Source: G963556115 sp963666605 (GTDB lineage Bacteria; Planctomycetota; SZUA-567). From it: a stretch of 64,000 nucleotides of DNA. The notes under the pieces are model-generated. The model was not told the origin of the DNA. It saw only the letters and a program-made list of their open reading frames with translations, and ran no database searches. The stretch's first letter is position 1. Every line of letters starts with the position of its first letter. The stretch covers positions 1,674,001 to 1,738,000 of the forward strand of contig OZ223208.1 in assembly GCA_965140405.1 (NCBI GenBank). Direction: 5' to 3'. Below are positions 8,677 through 18,024 of the stretch, piece by piece. The translations under genes were made by a program, and so were the position numbers.

Positions 8677-9569
8677 CTACGTCTCCTCTGATTAGCAGAT
8701 AGTTCTGGTGCGAAGGCGGTTTTTATAACTTCACCTTTACTGGCGTTGACATATATTCTATAGTAAGCTCTTTTGGCAAGGGCAGGGTCACCCTTTCCTG
8801 CCCAGAATTGATAGACTGTGAACTCTTGTTGGTTTGAAGCTTTACCCATGATCTTTCTCATTATACTCTTGTCTTCAAGTGGAGAGATAAAGCGAGCACG
8901 GTCGAGAATTGAGGTGATCTCAACAAGCTTTAGACCTTCTCTAATATAATTTTTATCCAACCAAATACAGGCATCAAGCCTTTCTTGAGGATTAGAGCTT
9001 GCTAGTTGATCAATATACTTCTTTGTATTAGCTGGAGCACCCTGAAGGGAGTATTCTTCTTCTTTGGCAATTGCTGCTTGAGGGTCTTTATAGTCAGCAA
9101 CACCAAGAAGCCAACACTTCTTCATCTTGGCTTTTTTCAAATATCCTGTGCCGCCACATTGGTTGCAACTGATGCCAAAACTTGTATTGAGTTTGGATGA
9201 CATAGCATCCTTAATTTTATTTGGAAGTGTTAGAAGACCTGTACCCTTACACTTTGGACAGACTTGATCTCTATAATAGGTGATACAGAACATATTCTGA
9301 TCCTGAACATCTATCCAAGCGGTGAGAGTAGTAAGTTTTTTATTTTCATCTTTTATTTGTTCACGATACTTTCCGCCATTGTTCAATTTAGTTGTGACCT
9401 CTGCTGCAACTCCGGGAGAGTTTAGTTTGTGTTCGCTTAGGTAATACTCTACTGCTTCTCTGGTAATACTTGCAGATCCTCCGCTCTTACCTCCTGTGAC
9501 ATCTCCACATCCAGAAATAAGTATGATTGTAAATATAAATAGTGTTGACAGTAATTTGTTCATCTTCAT
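8673..9569 (-). CDS. Lipoprotein with DnaJ-like CxxCxGxG module
   Basis: 298 residues. The N-terminus (KLLSTLFIFTIILISGC) is a type II signal peptide with lipobox ISGC, so it is predicted to be a lipoprotein. Central residues carry two zinc-finger-like motifs, CPKCKGTG and CNQCGGTG, like the cysteine-rich zinc domain of DnaJ, plus a nearby Cys in KKCWLL. The C-terminal third is helical with no recognised domain. It shares 4-base overlaps with both neighbours, so it is translated as part of the 12341-7414 operon. Function unknown; a thiol/zinc-dependent folding role is an inference. Confidence 0.75.
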   Translation of the reverse strand: MKMNKLLSTLFIFTIILISGCGDVTGGKSGGSASITREAVEYYLSEHKLNSPGVAAEVTTKLNNGGKYREQIKDENKKLTTLTAWIDVQDQNMFCITYYRDQVCPKCKGTGLLTLPNKIKDAMSSKLNTSFGISCNQCGGTGYLKKAKMKKCWLLGVADYKDPQAAIAKEEEYSLQGAPANTKKYIDQLASSNPQERLDACIWLDKNYIREGLKLVEITSILDRARFISPLEDKSIMRKIMGKASNQQEFTVYQFWAGKGDPALAKRAYYRIYVNASKGEVIKTAFAPELSANQRRRR

Positions 9570-11113
9570 TTAGTATACTCTATTACAGCGGCTCTTCTGA
9601 TACTTGCGAGCCATTTATTAAATTCTCTATCCATACTGTCTTGAGTGACAGCCTTCTCTACCTCTGCTTTGACTATATCAAAAGGTTTGGCCTTACCTTT
9701 TTTTACATCTGCTACCTGAATAAATAGGTTACATGTCGGCAACTCTAAAGGACCGAACATATCACCTGATTTTAGCGAATATTGGTACTTACGTAAAGGC
9801 TTAATAAGGAAATTTGTTGGAATCAACTCACCATCTACTCTCCTAATTCTACCGCCTTCTTTGTGGAAAGGTCCTTCTGAATACCTAGAGGCAATCAGGG
9901 TGAAATCTACACCGCGGTCTAGCTTTGACTTGATATCTCTTGATATAATGTTGGCGCTTCTGCGGTCACGTCTATTGCTGCGATCGTTATAGATTACTAT
10001 TGAGTCTAGAACTACTTGATCAGGGTGTGAGTACTCAAGGATATTCTTGTTATAATATATTAACAAGTCACCATTGCTTGGCATAGTGAAGGACTTGGCA
10101 TGTTTTTGTGCGAGTTCATTCTGGTAATACTCAAGGTTGAGTTGCTGGGTAGAGCCCATTGTGCTAGAGTTGCTTATAGATGCTGGTAGCGCTTCAGATG
10201 TATTCAGTAATCCTTCTTTTACCGCTTCTTGGAGTATAAGCTTTTCATCAATTAATTCATTCTCTGCCTCTATACGGAGACTAGTGTACAAATTTGCCTT
10301 ATCCTTTGCTGTAAGAGGTTTGTCGCTAGTAGTTTGGTGTAATTCTAGTTTGCTCAAAACACTTCTCATTATCTCTGACTCAAAGATTGATTCGCCATTT
10401 ACAAGTATGCTTACACTTCCCTCAATATCATTGTCCATCTGTGGAAGATCAAGGTAGGCTCCACTCGTATCTGTATCTTTAGCGACTGGGTCGGTATCTG
10501 CTGAGTTGCTGGTGTTCTTTCTCGTAGGTGATGGGGTGCTTGAGCTTGTTTTTGGCTCAGACTCATCTATCTCAATATTAAAGTCGTCTTTTGTACTGCC
10601 TTCAGGGGCATTCAAACCTGGTATTACCGGTTCTTCAATTTCTCTTGTCTTTGGTGGAAGTAGGCGGTCTGTAGGTTCTATTGTCTTCTCAGCTGGAATC
10701 TTACCTACACCAGCATTGCTCGGTGGTTGGTATACAGCTTCGGGGAGTACCCGCTGTTCAAAATTACATGATCCGCATTTAAAAGCTTCCATTGGTTTCA
10801 GACCAGAGACATCTAGTCTGAGAGAACAGGATGGGCAAATCTGATATACTTTGATAATTAATTCATCATCAGGAAGACGACGTTGTACCCTTTGGCAATG
10901 TGGGCATCTTACCGCTGCTCCAGGGGCAATAGATGTAACTACCAGTTTTTTCCCACAGTTCTCGCATATCTGTAGTCTTCTAAGTTCTATACCAGGATTG
11001 CTTAGGTAGAAATCTGCTGCAGCGGCGATATTCAAAGTTGGTAGTAATAATATTGGTAAAAAGAGAAAAACTCCAATTATCAGATAAAATCTGTGGCGGA
11101 GTGTGTTAGTCAT
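9566..11113 (-). CDS. Exported zinc-ribbon SurA/PpiC-type peptidyl-prolyl isomerase
   Basis: 515 residues. A signal peptide (about 1-33, ending NIAAA) is followed by two zinc ribbons: CENCGKK with CPHCQR, and CPSCSLR with CGSCNFE. Then comes a Pro/Ser/Asp-rich linker (about 130-225), a SurA-N-like chaperone region starting VSILVNGESIFESEI, and a parvulin domain (VVLDSIVIY..., FTLIASRYSEGPFHKEGGRI, GDMFGPLELPTCNLFIQVAD). PpiC/SurA proteins help outer-membrane and periplasmic proteins fold. Exported zinc ribbons are unusual. The gene overlaps both neighbours by 8 and 4 bases. Confidence 0.85.
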   Translation of the reverse strand: MTNTLRHRFYLIIGVFLFLPILLLPTLNIAAAADFYLSNPGIELRRLQICENCGKKLVVTSIAPGAAVRCPHCQRVQRRLPDDELIIKVYQICPSCSLRLDVSGLKPMEAFKCGSCNFEQRVLPEAVYQPPSNAGVGKIPAEKTIEPTDRLLPPKTREIEEPVIPGLNAPEGSTKDDFNIEIDESEPKTSSSTPSPTRKNTSNSADTDPVAKDTDTSGAYLDLPQMDNDIEGSVSILVNGESIFESEIMRSVLSKLELHQTTSDKPLTAKDKANLYTSLRIEAENELIDEKLILQEAVKEGLLNTSEALPASISNSSTMGSTQQLNLEYYQNELAQKHAKSFTMPSNGDLLIYYNKNILEYSHPDQVVLDSIVIYNDRSNRRDRRSANIISRDIKSKLDRGVDFTLIASRYSEGPFHKEGGRIRRVDGELIPTNFLIKPLRKYQYSLKSGDMFGPLELPTCNLFIQVADVKKGKAKPFDIVKAEVEKAVTQDSMDREFNKWLASIRRAAVIEYTK

Positions 11114-12341
11114 TTACTTCCTCCGAAAGATTGAATGTGTCAACTTCTTCATAGTTATCTATCATCATCTCAAGCTCTTCAAGTAATTCTTCACTATTAA
11201 GGTCTACTGCAGTCGTGTGTATCCCTGACTCGTTACCAGCCATAGTCTGGGTTCCGAGTGCTGCATTTTCTTCAGCCTCAGCCGTCTTAAGACTTTGTCC
11301 TTTAAATACTGAAGGGGCAATACTATCTATCTCTGGAAGGTCAAAATCCTCTTTGGAATCTAAGTATTGTAATTTCTTTTTGTATGTTGGGTTTGGCTTT
11401 GAAGTTGATACCTTCTTGAAGTCCATTGGGAACTCTGGTGGCATTTCTGGAAGACTTGATTGAGTAGTGTTTGCTACAGCAGGGATGATGCGTGGCTGTG
11501 TGCGCTTATGAGCCACCGGCTTTGTTGCTGACGCTTTGCTTTTTGCTAGTCTCTGCTCTAGAAGCCTTGCTCGGTCTGCTTTTTCTGCTAATCTTTCCTT
11601 TTCTCGTTTGGCGAGAACCTCTTCAGCAGTAAGTTTTGGTCTTGAATTTGGTTCGAACTTGGTTAGTACTCCTTCTTCTGTTATTTCATAACCGAGTACT
11701 CCTACTTTGTTTGGAGTTGCTCGTAGAACTCCATCACGTAAAAGATCTAGTTCAAAGGTATAGTTACTGAGTGCTAGTCTACCTCTATCGGAGGAGAAGA
11801 TTCTTGGTAGTTCTTTCTTTATTTCACTAAAATTACCTCTCCCAGTCTTGAAAGCTGTGTTTAGTACTCTGGATTCCTTTACTATGTCACGGAGAACTCC
11901 GCAGATAGATGCATTCGAGATGGCTTGTGCTTGAGCCTTTTCACTGACTACAAACCATTGATCTCTATCTTTTTCGAGTATAATCCTTAAAAAATTACTA
12001 TTACCTGTATTTATGTCTGAGTCTAGACCAATTTTGATAGCTGCAATATCGCCATATATCGAGAAGTTTGAGTAGTTTGGATTGGAAAGTACCGCATTAT
12101 ACTGGATGCCTATTGGGTGCCAATCTACGCAGAAGTCTCGGTAGCTGGTGGTGCGTTTTGATTCTTGTGAGAGCTTTGCGTAAGCACTAGGCATGTCTCC
12201 AACTCTTAATGCGCTGACGAATTCATCCCATGATTTACTTACTTGGGCAAGATTTTCATTACCTATCAACTCCCCACCCATCGCGACATTGGTGATTAAA
12301 ATAAATGCCAAAAAGATAATTTTAATAATGATTCGATTCAT
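11106..12341 (-). CDS. Exported protein of unknown function, first gene of operon
   Basis: 411 residues, not recognised. A signal peptide (IIIKIIFLAFILITNVAMG) precedes a globular region (about 25-190) resembling NTF2/DUF4878-type folds by its pattern of a helix pair and SKSWDEFVSAL...AYAKLS, an impression only. Next is a Lys/Arg/Glu-rich helix (about 240-270, EEVLAKREKERLAEKADRA) and a low-complexity acidic tail. As first gene of the minus-strand operon it follows a good sigma70-type promoter. Its ribosome site is weak (ttgagctt before ATG). Confidence 0.7.
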   Translation of the reverse strand: MNRIIIKIIFLAFILITNVAMGGELIGNENLAQVSKSWDEFVSALRVGDMPSAYAKLSQESKRTTSYRDFCVDWHPIGIQYNAVLSNPNYSNFSIYGDIAAIKIGLDSDINTGNSNFLRIILEKDRDQWFVVSEKAQAQAISNASICGVLRDIVKESRVLNTAFKTGRGNFSEIKKELPRIFSSDRGRLALSNYTFELDLLRDGVLRATPNKVGVLGYEITEEGVLTKFEPNSRPKLTAEEVLAKREKERLAEKADRARLLEQRLAKSKASATKPVAHKRTQPRIIPAVANTTQSSLPEMPPEFPMDFKKVSTSKPNPTYKKKLQYLDSKEDFDLPEIDSIAPSVFKGQSLKTAEAEENAALGTQTMAGNESGIHTTAVDLNSEELLEELEMMIDNYEEVDTFNLSEEVND

Positions 12342-12360
12342 AAGCTCAATTACTCTATAA

Positions 12361-12389
12361 ATATAAGATTAAATTGGGGCACGCTTCAA
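12361..12389 (-). promoter_or_regulatory. Sigma70-type promoter of the exported zinc-ribbon operon
   Basis: On the minus strand TTGAAG (12389-12384), a 17-base spacer and TTATAT (12366-12361) precede the operon's first ATG by about 20 bases, implying a short 5' leader. Confidence 0.55.
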
Positions 12390-12510
12390 CACAAATTGTA
12401 TACTGCTATTATTTAGTAATGAGAAGGGAAATCAAGGAATTTTCAACTTTTACTGAAAAAAGCCTTGCCTTCAACTCATTAAAAGGCAAAATAATAGGGT
12501 ATTTGAGCTT

Positions 12511-12527
12511 TCTGTTACAGTAACAGA
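12511..12527. promoter_or_regulatory. Perfect palindrome, candidate operator
   Basis: tctgttac-a-gtaacaga is an 8-base perfect inverted repeat around one base. It lies between the divergent minus-strand operon and the zinc-ribbon coiled-coil gene, 70 bases before the latter's ATG. Its size suits a dimeric repressor. A second hairpin, ttgcctt/aaggcaa, lies at 12465-12489. Confidence 0.45.
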
Positions 12528-12596
12528 GAATTTCGTAGTTAAAAAAGATGCACAGCCTCTATGGAATGTGCTCTAAGTCTTTTATTGGAAAAATCT

Positions 12597-13748
12597 ATGG
12601 CTGAAGTTATTAGGTTGGTTTGTCCAGAGTGTGATGCTGTACATAGAGTAAAGAGTGTTACGCTCGGAAAACTATATAGATGCAAAAAATGTAGGTCGGG
12701 ACTCATAACGATGCAACCAGCAATACTGAGTTGCCCAAACTGTGGTGCGACTACTCCTCCCACCCATATTGAAGCATCAAGGCTTATCACTTGTGAAGAG
12801 TGTGAAAAAGCACCTCTTATGGAGGTAAGGCTGCCTGGAGTGGAGTATCCTAATACAATAAATTCTGATCAGGGAGAGGATATAGCGTCAAAGATGTTTG
12901 TGCCCAACCCTGAGAGTGATAGTAGCCGTGGGATTGAGGTCAGTCATGCTATACACGAGGATGATATCGAAGACTCTGAGCAAAATCTTGATATGGAGGT
13001 TGATCGTAGTATATCTGAGAACTATGAGAATTCTAACAGTCCGGATGAGTTGGATGAGAATATTATTTTTAAAGCTGATACTAACTTTATTGTAAAGGGA
13101 AGAGTCAATAGTGACAGAGGTGACACTTCGCATGCTTCTGATGTTACGAATAGAAGTTCTTTGCAACAGCTTGAAATCTTTGAACAGAAAGAAAGCGAAG
13201 AACTTATAGAATCTGAAAGCAGTGCTGAGCAGCATGAGTCTAGCTCTACGTTCGATATCTCTGAGGACGAGCATGAAGAAGAGATCATGCCTGATATAAG
13301 AGTTGACGAGGTAGTACAGCATATAGATGAAATAGAGTCTGAAGAGGTTTACTCGCCAATACAAGAGTACTCTCAGGATGAGTATGAAAAGGCTGAAGAG
13401 AGAGTCAGTGTTGCAAGTAATACTGTCATACCACAGAAGAGGAAAGGTTGGAGCTGGCGTTTACCTGCGTGGATACCGGCGATACTTACTCTGCTTTTGA
13501 TTGGATTATATGGGATGCTTTATGCTGATCTTGACTCAATGAGGGTGCAGTTTAAAAATGCACAAGAAAGCATGCTTACCCAAGACAAAGATTTTCAGGA
13601 AGAAAGAAATAAGTATATATCTCTTATAAGAAGTACGCAGGAAGAGAATAGAAAACTCAGGAGCCAATTACTAGATCTGAAGAGTGAGAATGAGATACTT
13701 AGAAAAAAGAGTATCCCGTTTGATATTCCTGAATTAAAGGAAGATTGA
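12597..13748 (+). CDS. Tandem zinc-ribbon, single-span membrane coiled-coil protein
   Basis: 383 residues from the ATG at 12597 (ttggaaaa upstream; the in-frame ATG at 12561 lacks a ribosome site). Two N-terminal zinc ribbons (CPECDAV with CKKCRS; CPNCGAT with CEECEK) are followed by a long acidic Ser/Glu linker (about 85-285), one membrane segment (IPAILTLLLIGLYGML) and a C-terminal coiled coil (about 320-378). With no signal peptide the ribbons should be cytoplasmic. The ribbon pair resembles that of the exported isomerase encoded divergently, so the two may serve one system. Function unknown. Confidence 0.75.
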   Translation: MAEVIRLVCPECDAVHRVKSVTLGKLYRCKKCRSGLITMQPAILSCPNCGATTPPTHIEASRLITCEECEKAPLMEVRLPGVEYPNTINSDQGEDIASKMFVPNPESDSSRGIEVSHAIHEDDIEDSEQNLDMEVDRSISENYENSNSPDELDENIIFKADTNFIVKGRVNSDRGDTSHASDVTNRSSLQQLEIFEQKESEELIESESSAEQHESSSTFDISEDEHEEEIMPDIRVDEVVQHIDEIESEEVYSPIQEYSQDEYEKAEERVSVASNTVIPQKRKGWSWRLPAWIPAILTLLLIGLYGMLYADLDSMRVQFKNAQESMLTQDKDFQEERNKYISLIRSTQEENRKLRSQLLDLKSENEILRKKSIPFDIPELKED

Positions 13749-13794
13749 TGCTTGTCTGTGGTGCAAACTTACTAAAATAATGAGAATTGATATT

Positions 13795-14478
13795 ATGCCC
13801 GAAGAGCGTTTTCCATGTCGAATTGTAATCTGTAGAGATATCTCCTATACAGACGGACTTGAAATTCAGAAAAAATATTTGAGTGAGCTTAAGAAAGATC
13901 CAAGTGCTCAAGATGTTGTTATCTTTTGTGAGCACACACCTGTACTTACTTTAGGGCGTTCTGGGGATGGGAAGTATCTACTCAGCAGTATTGAGGAGAT
14001 ACTGGATGACGGTATAGAGTATCTGGAAGTTCCTAGAGGTGGAGATATTACTTATCATGGAACTGGGCAGTGGACGGTTTATCCAATTCTGCGTATGGAG
14101 AGGTTTGGTAAAGATCTTCATAAGTATATGAGATTGCTTGAAGATGGTGTCATGCATTTTTTGAAGGGATACGGCATAGAGAGCGGGCGAAGAGCTGGTT
14201 TGACCGGGGTATGGGTAGGTAGAGAAAAAATCTGCGCCATAGGTGTGGCTGTAAGCAGGTGGATTAGTTGGCATGGTTTTGCACTCAATATTCAGCCTGA
14301 TCTTGAGTTATTCAAAAAGCATATAGTACCATGTGGAATTGACCCAAGTGAGGGCGGGGTCACGAGCTTGTCTAATATTACTGGTAGCCGTTACGATATG
14401 GTTGAGTTGGTTGAGCCTGTATTGAATGGGGTCTTTGAGGTGCTACCTTATTATTATTCAATTAAAGAATTTATTTGA
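13795..14478 (+). CDS. lipB: Octanoyltransferase LipB
   Basis: Transfers octanoyl groups from octanoyl-ACP to lipoyl domains, the first step of de novo lipoate synthesis. 227 residues from the second ATG, which has a better-placed gagaa; the ATG at 13780 adds five residues. Seen: PRGGDITYHGTGQ (family signature), the conserved Lys region REKICAIGVAV, and the catalytic Cys in IVPCGI. Residue pattern and length match the family. LipA is not in the window. Confidence 0.93.
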   Translation: MPEERFPCRIVICRDISYTDGLEIQKKYLSELKKDPSAQDVVIFCEHTPVLTLGRSGDGKYLLSSIEEILDDGIEYLEVPRGGDITYHGTGQWTVYPILRMERFGKDLHKYMRLLEDGVMHFLKGYGIESGRRAGLTGVWVGREKICAIGVAVSRWISWHGFALNIQPDLELFKKHIVPCGIDPSEGGVTSLSNITGSRYDMVELVEPVLNGVFEVLPYYYSIKEFI

Positions 14479-14549
14479 GTATAGGTCAGTATCATATTTG
14501 TGTTGGACTTTCTTTTTTATAAGCTCTGTCTTATTAGAAGGGTGTTGTC

Positions 14550-15476
14550 ATGGGGAGTATTTGTACTCTTGAGGAACTTGTTGCACTAAGAGATGTTTAT
14601 AAAACTGAAAACAAGAAGGTCGTCTGGACTAATGGCTGTTTTGATCTGTTACATGCTGGGCATTTACAAAGCCTGCGTATGGCAAAAGATTTTGGTGATA
14701 TCCTAGTAGTTGGTTTAAATGCGGATAGTTCTGTAAACACCTTAAAGACTCCTGATAGGCCATTTGTGAATGAGTGTGATAGAGCAGCTCTTATTGCTGG
14801 GCTTGAGGCGGTTGATCATGTTGTCATATTTGCTGATAAGAGGTGTGATAAAATACTAGGTGTTGTGAAACCTGATGTCTATGTAAAGGGTGAAGACTAT
14901 ACACTCGAAACACTAGATCAGGATGAGAGAAGGGCGGTCGAGTCTGGTGGCGGTGAGATAAGGTTTATCCCATTTGTTAAAGGACTTAGTACTAGTAATT
15001 TAGTAAAGAAGGTTCGGCGTTCGGATCCTGAGAAGGTGATGAATGGTTCATTTGCAATGATTCGAAATGCAAATGGTGAGCTGCTTATGGTTACCAATAA
15101 CTATGAAGGTAGTATAAAGTACGGGATACCTGGTGGCGGACAGAATAGAGGTGAGACTCTTGTTGAGACGGTTGTGAGAGAAACAGAGGAAGAGACTGGG
15201 TTGAAGGTTGAGGTCTCAAAGTATCTAGGTCTTATTGAGAGAATTGAACCTGAGTGGAATTTGCATTTGCTTTGCCATCAATTTGAATGTGAGGTTGTTG
15301 GTGGGAAGTTGTCGGTGCGTGAAAATGAAGAACATGTGATCGATGCTGTATACAGAAGCCGTGATGAGATTGAGAAGCTTGAGGGGATTGTCCTTGGTAG
15401 GGAGCACCTTCTGGCATATTTGGACTCTCCTGAAGGATATAAAAATTATATCTTTATGGGTACAGGGGAGGAATAA
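14550..15476 (+). CDS. RfaE2-like nucleotidyltransferase fused to Nudix hydrolase
   Basis: 308 residues with two enzymes in one chain. Residues 1-155 form a cytidylyltransferase-fold domain like the HldE/RfaE C-terminal half: WTNGCFDLLHAGH (HxGH), ADSSVNTLK, PDVYVKGEDY. RfaE2 enzymes join ADP to heptose-1-phosphate for LPS core synthesis. Residues 165-300 form a Nudix domain with the box GGGQNRGETL...RETEEETGL and intact REx2EE catalytic residues. No kinase (RfaE1) half is present, and the fusion to Nudix is not the standard HldE layout. The Nudix part may clean up or edit a sugar nucleotide; that is inference. Confidence 0.85.
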   Translation: MGSICTLEELVALRDVYKTENKKVVWTNGCFDLLHAGHLQSLRMAKDFGDILVVGLNADSSVNTLKTPDRPFVNECDRAALIAGLEAVDHVVIFADKRCDKILGVVKPDVYVKGEDYTLETLDQDERRAVESGGGEIRFIPFVKGLSTSNLVKKVRRSDPEKVMNGSFAMIRNANGELLMVTNNYEGSIKYGIPGGGQNRGETLVETVVRETEEETGLKVEVSKYLGLIERIEPEWNLHLLCHQFECEVVGGKLSVRENEEHVIDAVYRSRDEIEKLEGIVLGREHLLAYLDSPEGYKNYIFMGTGEE

Positions 15477-15551
15477 ATTCTCACGTCATTAGGTGTTTAT
15501 CTAGTTTGAAATACTTTTTTAAGCTACCCCTTCTTGTGGTTACTTAAAAAT

Positions 15552-16481
15552 TTAGTAATCAAATTGGCTCTTATATGGCTGGCTCGGTATTTCAATTGTT
15601 ATTTCGGTATATTCACCTAGTACTGAATCTATCCACATCTTGCCGTTTTGATCATGAGTAATGAGATATGCTTTTGTCAAACCAAATCCGTCTCCGAAGG
15701 TCTCATCCTTAGTTACATTGCTCCCACGTATGCCAAACTTGACTACTTCGGTTAGCTCTTCCTCTGGAATGCCTCTACCTTGATCACGAATTATAAAGCG
15801 AATGCTATCTTGCAGGGATATTAATTGGCAGGATATTGTGCTTCCAGGAAGGCTGTATTTTTTGGCATTAGCTGAAAGATCCCGGATAACATCTGGAAAG
15901 AGTGCAGGGAGGCTGAGGTATTCTTGACCTTCTGGCATTTCAATGTATATGTAGTAATCATTTGGTTGCTTAGTCTTTAAGTCAAATGATATGCCGTATT
16001 TGTCCTTTGATCTCATCGCCATTGTCAGAAAGAATTCCTTTAAATTATCTTCTAGTGCTTCAATATTGAAGTTTACCCATTCGTCTTTATGGGTAATAAG
16101 ATTCAAAAACTCTTTTGTACGAGTCTCTGTGATCTTTACAACCCTGTCAAAATTTATAAGAGAATTCTCTAGTATATCGAGTTTTGATGTGCTAATGTCA
16201 CCTGCATTCATTACTGCTCTATCTATCTCACTAAAGATATATGATTTAAAATTATCGAGCTCTCCAAGAGTTGAGAATGTTTGTTGAGGGTCTCTTAGTG
16301 CTTTTTTTAGTATTTTAATTTGGGCGATAGCATTTTCTAGGTGCTTGGATTTACCAAGAATCTCTTCAAGGATATTTAGTTCAATGAATAATACTTGGAT
16401 AATATTATAAAAACTGTGTAAATTTACCTGCCAGTTTTCATCATCTTTAAGCTTTGGCTGGAATGTAATTTGTACCTTCAT
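15552..16481 (-). CDS. Soluble histidine kinase-like ATPase
   Basis: 309 residues. The C-terminal HATPase_c domain is clear: N-box VIRDLSANAKKYS, G1 DQGRGIPEEE, G2 GDGFGLTKAYL. The N-terminal 190 residues are helical, with a possible phospho-accepting His in LHSFYNIIQVL (about residue 22), and carry no membrane segment or recognised sensor domain. It would act in the cytoplasm, and no response regulator adjoins it. It could be a histidine kinase working with a remote partner or an anti-sigma-type ATPase. The convergent gene ends 75 bases away. Confidence 0.75.
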   Translation of the reverse strand: MKVQITFQPKLKDDENWQVNLHSFYNIIQVLFIELNILEEILGKSKHLENAIAQIKILKKALRDPQQTFSTLGELDNFKSYIFSEIDRAVMNAGDISTSKLDILENSLINFDRVVKITETRTKEFLNLITHKDEWVNFNIEALEDNLKEFFLTMAMRSKDKYGISFDLKTKQPNDYYIYIEMPEGQEYLSLPALFPDVIRDLSANAKKYSLPGSTISCQLISLQDSIRFIIRDQGRGIPEEELTEVVKFGIRGSNVTKDETFGDGFGLTKAYLITHDQNGKMWIDSVLGEYTEITIEIPSQPYKSQFDY

Positions 16482-16518
16482 TATTATCCTCTATAGATGA
16501 GATATTATATTTCACAAA

Positions 16519-17823
16519 CTACTGTTCAAAAACTATTTCTCCGTTGACAATAGTGCATATTGCTCTGCCTGTAATATTTTTGCCATTCCATGGACAATTG
16601 CTTGATTTTGATTTAAAGCAATTTGAATCAACTTGCCACTCTCTATTAAGGTCGAGTATCGTTACATTACCTACTGAACCATTTGACAGACTACCTCTTT
16701 CTACACCAATAATTTCTGCTGGCTTGATTGTTAGTGCTTCTATCATTCTGTAAAGTGATAGACGACCTGTCTTGATAAGATCTGTAAGTAGTACCCCAAC
16801 TGTTGTCTCTAATCCAATTATTCCGCACGGTGCATTGGCAAGCTCTACCTCTTTCTCTTCTCTGAGGTGTGGTGCGTGATCTGAAGCTATGCAGTCAATA
16901 GTTCCATCAACAAGAGCCTCAATACATGCATCTACATCTTCTTGCGTACGGAGTGGTGGGGCAACCTTGAAGACTGGATCAAAACTTCTCAGCTCTTCTT
17001 CAGTAAGGGTTAGGTGGTGAGGGCAGACCTCTGCTGTTACTCTGACACCTTCTGACTTTGCTAGTCTGATAATTTTGATAGCACCTTTTGTTGAGATATG
17101 CTGCAAATGTAGTGAGACTCCTGTAAGTTTGGCTAGTAGTATGTCTCTAGCTACTATAATTTCTTCAGACTCTGAAGGGATGCCATGAAGTCCAAGCGAT
17201 GTGGCAACGTAGCCCTCATTCATGACTCCACCTGCGGTAAGTGTAGGTTCTTCACAGTGCTCCATTATCGTCTTGCCTAGCATTTTGGCGTAAAGCATAG
17301 CTTGCTTTAGTACATTGGTAGAGCTTACTGCGCAACCATCATCGCTGAAAGCAACAGCTCCGCCTCGTACCATACTGTCCATTTCGGCAATTTCTTCACC
17401 TTTTCTGTCAGCTGTAATAGCCCCAACGGGGAAGACTTCGGATTTATTGGCTTTTTTGGACTCACGACCAATAAAATGCATAAGAGCTTCTGAATCGAGT
17501 GTTGGGGTCGTGTTTGGCATACAGCATATACTACTAAATCCACCAGCAACTGCAGCAGTAGCTCCTGTTTCGATTGTTTCTTCTTCTTCCATACCTGGTT
17601 CACGAAGGTGCACATGGATATCTATAAGGCCTGGCGTAACAATATTACCTTTTGCATCATAACGTGTTTCAATATCATCGGTTGTCATATCTAAGGAAGT
17701 GAGAGCTGAGCTTGAACCACAGAAGGTAACTATGCCGTTTTTGATAATAACAACACCATCCTCAAGGTCAATTTCTTGTGATGGATCTATAATATGTGCA
17801 TTCTCTATTAGCAGTGAACTCAT
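16519..17823 (-). CDS. pyrC: Dihydroorotase
   Basis: Zinc amidohydrolase converting carbamoyl-aspartate to dihydroorotate in pyrimidine synthesis. 434 residues from the ATG at 17823, chosen because gaaaggat lies 8 bases upstream; the longer frame has no better site. Metal and substrate motifs are visible: IDIHVHLREPG (HxH), EHCEEP, HLQHIST, CPHHLTLTEEE and IASDHAPH. Length and motifs match class I dihydroorotases. No other pyr gene is adjacent and it is divergent from the gene at 18025. Confidence 0.95.
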   Translation of the reverse strand: MSSLLIENAHIIDPSQEIDLEDGVVIIKNGIVTFCGSSSALTSLDMTTDDIETRYDAKGNIVTPGLIDIHVHLREPGMEEEETIETGATAAVAGGFSSICCMPNTTPTLDSEALMHFIGRESKKANKSEVFPVGAITADRKGEEIAEMDSMVRGGAVAFSDDGCAVSSTNVLKQAMLYAKMLGKTIMEHCEEPTLTAGGVMNEGYVATSLGLHGIPSESEEIIVARDILLAKLTGVSLHLQHISTKGAIKIIRLAKSEGVRVTAEVCPHHLTLTEEELRSFDPVFKVAPPLRTQEDVDACIEALVDGTIDCIASDHAPHLREEKEVELANAPCGIIGLETTVGVLLTDLIKTGRLSLYRMIEALTIKPAEIIGVERGSLSNGSVGNVTILDLNREWQVDSNCFKSKSSNCPWNGKNITGRAICTIVNGEIVFEQ

Positions 17824-18024
17824 TAGTTGAATCCTTTCATGTGGTTGAATATAATCAGTACAATACAACCATTGTAGGGTATTAATCATTGTTTTCAATA
17901 GGGCTATTTACGATATTAATAATATAATGATAGCATTTTATTATTTGTAATTCTTCGGTTCTAATTGATTTATAGTAAAGTCCGTTATTGACCAATGGGT
18001 TGATTCTATGTATTCTTTAGTATT

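Noticed and set aside
15477..15551. Terminator between the Nudix fusion and histidine kinase genes
   Set aside because: The only hairpin (aagctacc/ggttactt) has two central mismatches and lacks a T-tract in either direction.
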